Assembly (NCBI GenBank): GCA_903867845.1
Contig: CAIPSZ010000104.1
Coordinates: 1 to 5,157, forward strand
From: Candidatus Kerfeldbacteria bacterium
GTDB lineage: Bacteria > Patescibacteriota > Patescibacteriia > PEXW01
Reading direction: 5' to 3'
Length of the DNA stretch: 5,157 bases
This document shows positions 1-4,711 of the stretch, piece by piece. The stretch's first letter is position 1. Every line of letters starts with the position of its first letter. Below the pieces are notes generated by a model. That model searched no databases, was not told where the DNA came from, and saw nothing but the letters and a program-made list of their open reading frames with translations. The translations under genes were made by a program, and so were the position numbers.

Positions 1-188
1 AATGGCCAGATCCATCCACCATACATATCTACCGAACTGACGCTATCTGTCAGGTGTGATATTCCACCATCATTTGAAGTCTCTAACAGCGGGTAGACAT
101 AATCCAAGTCGCCGGCATTGCTTGCGGCCTGTGTCGTGGCGTCCCACGTGTGATTTGTTGTGTCTGCTGTTGCATATGATGCCCGCCG
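1..188 (-). other. Unassigned open frame at the left edge, possible fragment of another gene
   Basis: In the minus-strand frame two bases off the DUF559 frame, the sequence is open from a TGA at 189-191 to the window edge, 62 codons. It reads like ordinary protein, for example TNHTWDATTQAASNAGDLDY and later VDMYGGWIWP. There is no ATG near its beginning. It starts within a few codons of where DUF559 homology stops, so it may be the remaining part of a gene interrupted by the DUF559 element. A 31-codon plus-strand frame (1-93) is also open, so coding status is unproven. I do not recognise the family. Confidence 0.2.
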
Positions 189-376
189 TCAATTTCAATA
201 ATGATTTTCTTTTCCGCGCAGTAGAAGTCAACGACGTATTGGCCAATGGGTACCTGACGACGAAATTTATACCCAAGGAACTGCCGACTGCGTAACCTTG
301 CCCAGACCTTAACCTCTTGCGGAGTTTCCTGCTTCCGTAAACTTCGTGCGGTAATCGTTCTACGCTGAAGAACCAT
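83..376 (-). pseudogene. DUF559 (Vsr-like nuclease fold) gene, 3'-truncated
   Basis: The first 67 residues from the ATG at 376 (two more from a GTG at 382) are a clear DUF559 N-terminal domain: ARSLRKQETPQEVKVWARLR, then GYKFRRQVPIGQYVVDFYC, then IIIEIDGGHH. DUF559 is related to very-short-patch-repair endonucleases; the acidic residues of VVDF and EIDG belong to the predicted PD-(D/E)XK-type site. After GGHH the frame continues for only about 30 residues of unrelated sequence to TAG. The expected tail (Y-D..R...L...G..V.RF.N..V) is absent from all three minus-strand frames below about 188, so this is replacement or truncation, not a simple frameshift. AGGTGAGG precedes the start as a possible Shine-Dalgarno. 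It is probably a non-functional passenger linked to the adjacent palindromes. Confidence 0.75.
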
Positions 377-402
377 AGCCACCTCACCTGCCCGATGGGC
401 AT

Positions 403-489
403 CCTCTCCCCCTAAAGGTGGAGAGGAAGGAATATTGTAAACGTCCTCTCCCCTTGCGGGAGAGGGTGGCCGAAGGCCGGGTGAGGGGG
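403..489. repeat. Two units of a GC-rich palindromic repeat (CCTCTCCC...GGGAGAGG type)
   Basis: Unit 1 (403-426) pairs CCTCTCC with GGAGAGG and, inside, CCT with AGG. Unit 2 (445-489) pairs CCTCTCCC (445-452) with GGGAGAGG (458-465) over a 5-nt loop. A second small hairpin follows, GGCC-GAA-GGCC (468-478), then GGGTGAGGGG. Eighteen bases separate the units. This is a REP-like family I recognise from many genomes (..GAGGGTGGCCGAAGGCCGGGTGAGGGG). It lies between the stop of the pilin-like gene and the start of the DUF559 gene, where it could also act as a 3' structure for the pilin operon. Confidence 0.8.
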
Positions 490-508
490 ACGTGGAACAT
501 CCTTCATG

Positions 509-922
509 CTACTGAATCCCACTGGGGGAAAGGGTGTGGTTGCCTTTCAGGAGGCCAGAAGTTCCTTGCTCTAGGGTGAAGCGAATTTGGTACGTACTCG
601 CGTCAGGAACTTGCGCCACCGCGTAGTCACCACCTTGCGGATCCCGAAGTGCGGCGATGGTTGGGAAATCCTGTTTGAGGTTGCACGTCCGGACTGGCAC
701 GTTCACCTTGTCGCAGCCATTCTGCGCTGCGCTAGCGTAGCTGGACGTTCGGTTGAAGAGCAGGAGGAATCCAACCTGAAGGCGGGCCATATCCGCGACG
801 CGCTGTGCATCCCGCGCTTTGGCCCGCTCCTGGCCAATGAGCCGCACGCCAAAAGCAATAACCGCCAGGAAAACCAGGCTGGTAATGACGATACTGATCA
901 TGGATACGCCCTTTGGTTTCAT
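509..922 (-). CDS. Divergent type IV pilin-like protein (minor pilin/pseudopilin)
   Basis: From the ATG at 922 this is 137 residues. The leader MKPKG is short and basic, with a cleavage Gly at position 5, followed by V-S-M-I-S-I-V and a hydrophobic stretch to about residue 28. Next comes ERAKARDAQRVADMARLQVGFLLLF, which parallels the ARDATRKSDL stretch of the neighbouring prepilin. Cys70 and Cys80 could form a small disulfide loop. The end, FTLEQGTSGLLKGNHTLSPSGIQ less its first residues, resembles the tail of CPR pilin-like proteins as I remember them. Mature position +5 is Ser rather than Glu, as in tip-type minor pseudopilins such as GspK. A GTG at 937 is in frame and has AAGGA close upstream; I prefer the ATG because it gives a normal prepilin leader and fits the -10 box spacing. 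It ends TAG close to a palindromic repeat that may close the operon. Confidence 0.75.
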   Translation of the reverse strand: MKPKGVSMISIVITSLVFLAVIAFGVRLIGQERAKARDAQRVADMARLQVGFLLLFNRTSSYASAAQNGCDKVNVPVRTCNLKQDFPTIAALRDPQGGDYAVAQVPDASTYQIRFTLEQGTSGLLKGNHTLSPSGIQ

Positions 923-928
923 GGCCAA

Positions 929-957
929 AGTATACACAATTTCCTTACTTTTGTTTA
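929..957 (-). promoter_or_regulatory. Promoter inside the end of the ligase gene, serving the pilin-like gene
   Basis: The minus strand has TAAACA (952-957) as a 4/6 match to the -35 box, a 17-bp spacer, and TATACT (929-934) as a 5/6 match to the -10 box. TTGGCC then separates it from the ATG at 922, so transcription would begin at about that ATG. The -35 overlaps the last codons of the ligase gene. Confidence 0.5.
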
Positions 958-2525
958 CTCAAGGTAGTAACGCGTTCGCGCATAGTTTGCAGTTGCTGGA
1001 GGTACCCAGAATTCATTACGTCAGGTAATTCTGGTGATTCTGGATACTTGGCTAGCCCTTGCTTGAGAATCGCAATTTCTTCACTAGTCTTCCCCTGCTT
1101 CTTGTAGACGTCGGCGAGGGAAATGTACACGTCCAGAGAAAATACGGGGTCGCGTTCCAAGGATTCTTTGTACAAACGCTCTGCCTCCGCGTACTTGCTT
1201 TCCGAAAATGCCACGCGTGCCGCTACCTGGCGCGCAAATGCGTCATTGCGGTTCCACTGGTACGCCAGCCGCGCTTGGTGTTCCGCTTCGGCCAGGTCTT
1301 TGTTCTGGTAGGTATTCAGCCACAACGATTCAGCGTAGGACCGTCGCTGCTCTGGGTCTGGATCAAAACGCAACGACTGCGCGTAGAGCTTTGCTGCATT
1401 CTTCGTATCACCAGAAAGAGCGGCACGCTCCGCCGAAGCAAAATGGTTTAAACCCAAACCCATGACAATAGCTTGCACCGCGAACAGTGTGCTCACGCTA
1501 ATGATGATACGCCGTAGACCTTTCCGCGTCGTTTGATCACTAACTTCACTGGTAGCAACTGGCGGCGCCAGCAAGCCGATGAAAATCCAGAAACCAAGCC
1601 AGAGTGCAGGATGCTGCCAGGTATTTGCAACGAATGCGAGCGTGACCGTGAGCACAACCGCAACACCAAAAATTCCTCGCTCGCGTGTTACCCGAAATGG
1701 TCGTACATATACACACGCCACAATAAGCCCGATAAAGGCAAGCAGTGCCACACCCCCGTAACTCGTGAGCATGTCTAGTGCCGAACTCGGCGCCTGTGCC
1801 GCGAACACGGAGTGCGACGTTGCGAAGCGTGGGTACACGTACTGGATGTTATCTGTGCCAATGCCAAACCATGGGTGGCTGGTAAAGACCTTCTCCAGTG
1901 CGGGCGCCAACTGTGCTGTTGTTTTCCAATCTTGGTGCAGGCGTTGGGAGAAGCTTGGCAGGACGATCGGCAGTACGATGATTCCACACCCGATGCCAAT
2001 GAGTACGTTCTTCCACAAAGATTGGCGTTTCAGTAGCGTTGCGCCAGTTGCCAGGGGTAGCAGAGCAAAGCCCCCCAATGCTACCGGATCTTTACTCAAC
2101 GTGGGGAGCCAGGGAATTGCCACGGAGGTGTGCAATGCCAGGAAGCTCCACCCCATCCACAGGACGCCAATGATGAGCGTGCCAATGAGCAGTACCGAAC
2201 GGTGCTCGGGCGTTAGCGTCCGTGTGGCGAACAGCACCAAGAGGCCAATGTTCAGCACGATCCAACCGAGCAGAGCATTGTACGGATTCCCAGCAAGCGC
2301 AACCCCAATGAGTGTAAAGAACGCGAGAAGAAGTGCCCACACTTCCGGGCTTTTCCACGTCCATTTCCGCTTCACAATGAAATGTAAAGACCAGGCAATG
2401 GGCAAAGCCATGAAACCCAAAACCACGTGTGTCCATTTATTACTCAGGTCGGTTAACCCTGCCGAAATGACAAGGCTAAGCAGTAAAAATCCCACGAGTG
2501 TCCAATACCGAAGATAAGTCATCAT
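945..2525 (-). CDS. O-antigen-ligase-like (Wzy_C family) membrane protein with C-terminal TPR repeats
   Basis: A 526-residue protein with many hydrophobic segments from about residue 5 to 360 and a soluble tail. After a row of membrane spans, an extracytoplasmic-looking loop (about 191-250) carries the Wzy_C landmark HPWFGIGTDNIQYVYPRFA (217-235), followed by a span after SYGG. Members of this superfamily transfer lipid-linked glycans to lipid A core (WaaL), polymerise them (Wzy) or attach them to pilins and other proteins (PilO/TfpO, PglL). Residues about 363-500 form three to four TPR units, seen as A-x-x-L-Y-x-x-S-L-x-x-D-P near 378-389 and A-E-x-L-Y-K-E-S-L-E-R-D-P near 448-460, a fusion common in bacterial members. 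The position just before the SYGG span, often A-H-N in relatives, reads APSSALDML here, so that histidine is not evident. The gene sits between two pilin-type genes, so pilin O-glycosylation is a reasonable inference; surface polysaccharide ligation or polymerisation is the alternative. The double ATG (2525, 2522) leaves the start uncertain by one codon. Confidence 0.8.
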   Translation of the reverse strand: MMTYLRYWTLVGFLLLSLVISAGLTDLSNKWTHVVLGFMALPIAWSLHFIVKRKWTWKSPEVWALLLAFFTLIGVALAGNPYNALLGWIVLNIGLLVLFATRTLTPEHRSVLLIGTLIIGVLWMGWSFLALHTSVAIPWLPTLSKDPVALGGFALLPLATGATLLKRQSLWKNVLIGIGCGIIVLPIVLPSFSQRLHQDWKTTAQLAPALEKVFTSHPWFGIGTDNIQYVYPRFATSHSVFAAQAPSSALDMLTSYGGVALLAFIGLIVACVYVRPFRVTRERGIFGVAVVLTVTLAFVANTWQHPALWLGFWIFIGLLAPPVATSEVSDQTTRKGLRRIIISVSTLFAVQAIVMGLGLNHFASAERAALSGDTKNAAKLYAQSLRFDPDPEQRRSYAESLWLNTYQNKDLAEAEHQARLAYQWNRNDAFARQVAARVAFSESKYAEAERLYKESLERDPVFSLDVYISLADVYKKQGKTSEEIAILKQGLAKYPESPELPDVMNSGYLQQLQTMRERVTTLSKQK

Positions 2526-2531
2526 TTATTG

Positions 2532-2540
2532 AGTATAGCA
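2532..2540 (-). promoter_or_regulatory. Extended -10 promoter of the ligase gene, probably giving a leaderless mRNA
   Basis: The minus strand reads TGCTATACT, then CAATAA, then the ATG at 2525. A -10 box only six bases from the start codon places the transcription start at or next to that ATG. No Shine-Dalgarno precedes the ATG. No -35 hexamer is seen because the GC hairpin occupies that region; the TG extension could compensate. Confidence 0.5.
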
Positions 2541-2542
2541 AA

Positions 2543-2562
2543 GAGGGCGCATGCGCGCCCTC
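2543..2562 (-). terminator. GC-rich hairpin after the prepilin gene, possible weak terminator
   Basis: The perfect inverted repeat GAGGGCGC / GCGCCCTC with a 4-nt loop lies 20 bp after the prepilin stop. On the minus strand only TTT follows before GCTATACTC, so the T-run is weak. It could partly terminate or protect the abundant pilin message and reduce read-through into the ligase gene. Confidence 0.45.
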
Positions 2563-2582
2563 CCGCTTTCTCACTTGGAAAA

Positions 2583-3173
2583 CTACTGGCAGTAAACGGC
2601 GGTAGGTGCTGTTTCAGTGGCTGTACCAGCCTTAGAAACGAGTACCCACATCTTATTCGTTGCGCTTGCTGGTCGTTCGAGCTCGGTAATGAGCGCGAAG
2701 TCAGTTTTACCAGCAGCGCCTGCGGCGCAGGACTGGTACCAGTACTCACCCATATCTTGGGCGTTACCACCCTTCGGAGGTATTGGCAGGCTACCAATGA
2801 ACTTCTGGGCGTTGCCTACCAGAGCATCGTAAATAAGCTTGGTAGCTACCGAGAACGTTCCATCAGCGCGAGTCGCTTTAACAGTTGCGCTAAGCGCTTG
2901 CCCACCAAGAGTTGGGCTCGTGTCATCACCAGTAACAGCGGTGTGCGTTACCCCCGTTGCCAAGGTGTCATTCTGTGAATCTGGGTACTCACTGTACGTG
3001 TCGTAGTACAAAGCGAGGCCGGTGCGAATTTGGCCGAGGTCACTCTTGCGGGTAGCGTCGCGGGCTTTCTCACGTGCCCCGTTAAGGGCGATGAGGCCGA
3101 CGGCAGACAAGATACCAATGATGGCAATAACCACCAAGAGCTCGATGAGGGTAAATCCTTTTCGTTTTTGCAT
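2583..3173 (-). CDS. Type IV prepilin with class III signal (probable major pilin)
   Basis: From the ATG at 3173 this is a 196-residue prepilin with leader MQKRKG, cleavage expected after Gly6, then F-T-L-I-E-L-L-V-V with Phe at +1 and Glu at +5. The hydrophobic helix is followed by AREKARDATRKSDLGQIRTGLALYYD, the usual amphipathic continuation. The globular domain ends with two cysteines (149 and 195), fitting the C-terminal disulfide loop of type IV pilins. It would be cleaved and methylated by PilD-type prepilin peptidase and polymerised in the membrane with PilC. The region about residues 70-105 and the tail GTATETAPTA are rich in Thr, Ser, Ala and Gly and could carry O-glycans. Its own promoter, long leader and strong Shine-Dalgarno fit a highly made subunit. 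It could be called pilA/pilE-like; a pseudopilin role cannot be excluded from sequence alone. Confidence 0.9.
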   Translation of the reverse strand: MQKRKGFTLIELLVVIAIIGILSAVGLIALNGAREKARDATRKSDLGQIRTGLALYYDTYSEYPDSQNDTLATGVTHTAVTGDDTSPTLGGQALSATVKATRADGTFSVATKLIYDALVGNAQKFIGSLPIPPKGGNAQDMGEYWYQSCAAGAAGKTDFALITELERPASATNKMWVLVSKAGTATETAPTAVYCQ

Positions 3174-3327
3174 GTCTGTCACCTCCCTTCGCTTTATGCG
3201 GCGAAGTGCGTGTCTGTTGGGGGATCAGTGATCAGTACTGAACCACCCATCCTCCCTGTTACCTTCGTTCGTTGACACGAACCAAGTTAACCAAGTTAAC
3301 AGACGACGACTTCAGCCACGACAAGAT
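3174..3327 (-). promoter_or_regulatory. Predicted 5' leader of the prepilin mRNA, with repeats and inverted repeats
   Basis: This stretch between the predicted start of transcription and the prepilin ATG has no ORF but is rich in small repeats. In plus-strand terms: a 9-bp tandem AACCAAGTT x2 plus AAC (3280-3300); GTTCG..CGAAC with a 6-nt loop around 3267-3282; a 7-bp tandem GATCAGT x2 (3223-3236) running into the palindrome TCAGTACTGA (3232-3241); and CTTCGC (3187-3192) with GCGAAG (3201-3206). The last hairpin lies directly against the Shine-Dalgarno. No known riboswitch class is recognised. Together with 3328-3390 and the palindromic repeat it makes up the 315-bp gene-free gap. Confidence 0.4.
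3181..3187 (-). promoter_or_regulatory. Strong Shine-Dalgarno that sets the prepilin start
   Basis: The minus strand reads GGGAGGT, 7 bases before the ATG at 3173. The upstream in-frame GTG (3180-3182) overlaps this Shine-Dalgarno and cannot use it, so the ATG is the start. This is the only near-consensus ribosome binding site in the window. Confidence 0.7.
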
Positions 3328-3333
3328 AGAAAG

Positions 3334-3342
3334 AGTATAGCA
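3334..3342 (-). promoter_or_regulatory. Extended -10 promoter of the prepilin gene
   Basis: On the minus strand this reads TGCTATACT: a TATACT -10 box with the TGn extension. No good -35 hexamer is visible 16-18 bp upstream, where TAGGCT is the nearest, but an A6 tract lies in the spacer (plus-strand T-run near 3344-3349). The transcription start should fall near 3327, giving a leader of about 150 nt before the prepilin ATG. The same ten bases, TGCTATACTC, recur before the ligase gene. Confidence 0.55.
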
Positions 3343-3390
3343 GTTTTTTGGGGTTTAGCCTAGCGCTTCGTGCTCAGGGGTACCTTTCAA

Positions 3391-3491
3391 CTGTCATTGC
3401 GAGCCCCACTCGAGTGGGGCGTGGCAATCCTGCGATGCTGGAGCAAGATTGCTTCGTCGTCCCGCACGTACGGGACTCCTCGCAATGACAG
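3391..3491. repeat. 101-bp dispersed palindromic repeat with a cloverleaf-like fold
   Basis: Perfect 13-bp terminal inverted repeats CTGTCATTGCGAG (3391-3403) and CTCGCAATGACAG (3479-3491) enclose three nested inverted repeats: the perfect 16-bp palindrome CCCCACTCGAGTGGGG (3404-3419); GCAATC (3424-3429) with GATTGC (3447-3452); and GTCCCG (3459-3464) with CGGGAC (3471-3476). Folded as RNA or single-stranded DNA this gives one outer stem and three arms. The terminal and middle motifs match a repeat I recognise from many bacterial genomes (ends TGTCATTGCGAG, centre GGCAATC..GATTGCTTCGTC, variable hairpins between). It lies 6 bp beyond the pilC stop and before the pilin promoter, so it may also cap the 3' end of the pilT-pilC transcript. 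It has no coding capacity and would need transposition in trans. Confidence 0.85.
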
Positions 3492-3497
3492 AGAACC

Positions 3498-4706
3498 CTA
3501 GTTAATTGCGTTGGAAATATTGTACATGGGCAGCATGATTGCCGACACCATGAACCCGACGCCCACGCCCATAACCAGGAGAATGAGCGGCTCGATGAGG
3601 GAGACGAGGTTGCGGACCAGGCCATCCAGCTCGTTCTCGTAGAATTGAGCGACTTTCATAAGTACCTGGTCCAATCGGCCAGATTGTTCGCCAACGCTCA
3701 TCATTTGGGCAAGCATGAGCGGCACTTGGTTGCTCTTCACGAAAACTGTCGTTACCGAGTTCCCATCTTCCACTTCCCGAATGGTCTTTTCCAGAATTTC
3801 CCGGTACACGTGGTTGCCCACAATTTCCGCCGTAATGCTTAAGGCTTGGGAAATTGGCACACCCGAGGCAAGAAGCGTGGAGAGCGAGCGTGATAGCCGG
3901 GTGAGGTAGATCATGGTGAAGATCCTGCCCCCAATGGGAATGCGGAGTTTGAAGATATCCAGCACGCGCTGGCCCTGGACGGTTTTACGGTAAAAGTAGA
4001 ACCCAATGATGATGCCGAGAATGAGAATGACCAGCACGTACCACTGGTGGCGAGTAAAGTCACTCACCGCAATGAGGGCACGCGTGGTAATCGGCAGGGT
4101 GGCCCCGCCTTGCGTGAACACGTCCACGAGTTTCGGCAGCACGTACACTACCATGACCACGCCAACGCCAAGCACGGCGGTGAGCACGACCGCTGGGTAG
4201 ATGAACGCCCCGCGGACCCGACTGGTAATGCCGTAGTCCTTTTCCTTCTGGTCCGCCAGGTAGATGAGCACGTCATCTAGCTTGCCCGTCGTCTCACCGG
4301 AACGAATCATGGCCACGAAGAAGGTGTTGAACACTTTGGGGTACCGAGCCATGGCCGCCGAGAGCTTGGCGCCACCGTCCACTTCATCCAGGATGTCCGA
4401 GAGGATCATCTTGAAGTGGACGTTCTTCGTCTGTCGGACAAGGATGCGCAAGGCCCGCACGATGGGCACGTTTGCCGAGATCATCACTGAGAGTTGCCGG
4501 GAGAAAATGACCTGCTCCTTCACGCTGACGCGATTGAAAATTTCAAAACTGAAGAGCTTCGTGCTCTTGGAGCGCTCGTGGAGGTTGACGATGGTCAGCT
4601 GCTTGTCGCGCAGCGTGTCGTACGCGACGGATTCAGACGGCGCGACGACGGCGCCTTCTACGGTTTGGCCTTGCGGGTTCTTCGCGCGGTAGTCGAAAAT
4701 TGCCAT
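3498..4706 (-). CDS. pilC: Type IV pilus inner-membrane platform protein PilC (GspF family)
   Basis: A complete 402-residue protein of normal PilC/GspF length. It is the polytopic inner-membrane platform that couples the cytoplasmic ATPases to pilin insertion or removal. It has the typical N-terminal start (MAIFDYRAKNPQG), then two T2SSF domains: residues about 65-190, with SGETTGKLDDVL at 136-147 and YPAVV at 170-174, and about 265-395, with the matching VGEQSGRLDQVL. Hydrophobic segments follow the family pattern: one after each domain (about 168-192 and near the C terminus) and one in the middle (about 220-240). The ATG at 4706 follows the TAA of the ATPase gene by 5 bp with no clear Shine-Dalgarno, which suggests coupled translation. 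The gene ends TAG, 6 bp before a large palindromic repeat (3391-3491). I see no truncation or frameshift. Confidence 0.95.
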   Translation of the reverse strand: MAIFDYRAKNPQGQTVEGAVVAPSESVAYDTLRDKQLTIVNLHERSKSTKLFSFEIFNRVSVKEQVIFSRQLSVMISANVPIVRALRILVRQTKNVHFKMILSDILDEVDGGAKLSAAMARYPKVFNTFFVAMIRSGETTGKLDDVLIYLADQKEKDYGITSRVRGAFIYPAVVLTAVLGVGVVMVVYVLPKLVDVFTQGGATLPITTRALIAVSDFTRHQWYVLVILILGIIIGFYFYRKTVQGQRVLDIFKLRIPIGGRIFTMIYLTRLSRSLSTLLASGVPISQALSITAEIVGNHVYREILEKTIREVEDGNSVTTVFVKSNQVPLMLAQMMSVGEQSGRLDQVLMKVAQFYENELDGLVRNLVSLIEPLILLVMGVGVGFMVSAIMLPMYNISNAIN

Positions 4707-4711
4707 AGTGT

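Noticed and set aside
56..402. Plus-strand frame 56-295 and a second minus-strand frame 70-402
   Set aside because: Both overlap the DUF559 coding frame, which has unmistakable motifs (FRRQVPIGQYVVDFYC). The competing frames show none.
1765..2517. 250-codon plus-strand open frame
   Set aside because: It lies wholly antisense to the ligase-like gene, whose minus-strand translation has clear family motifs and membrane spans. The plus frame shows no recognisable domain.
3174..3182. GTG at 3182 as the prepilin start
   Set aside because: It overlaps the Shine-Dalgarno, while the ATG at 3173 has ideal spacing and gives a normal six-residue leader.
3271..3277. TTGACA on the plus strand as a -35 box
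   Set aside because: No -10 box follows at 16-18 bp, where GTTAAC is found, and no plus-strand gene lies downstream.
3280..3300. CRISPR-like direct repeats
   Set aside because: The units are 9 bp with no spacers, far below CRISPR repeat length.
3391..3491. tRNA or tmRNA, because of the cloverleaf-like pairing
   Set aside because: The outer stem is 13 bp, the arms do not match tRNA arm lengths, and there is no T-loop GTTCRAnTC or CCA end; the terminal motifs fit a dispersed repeat instead.
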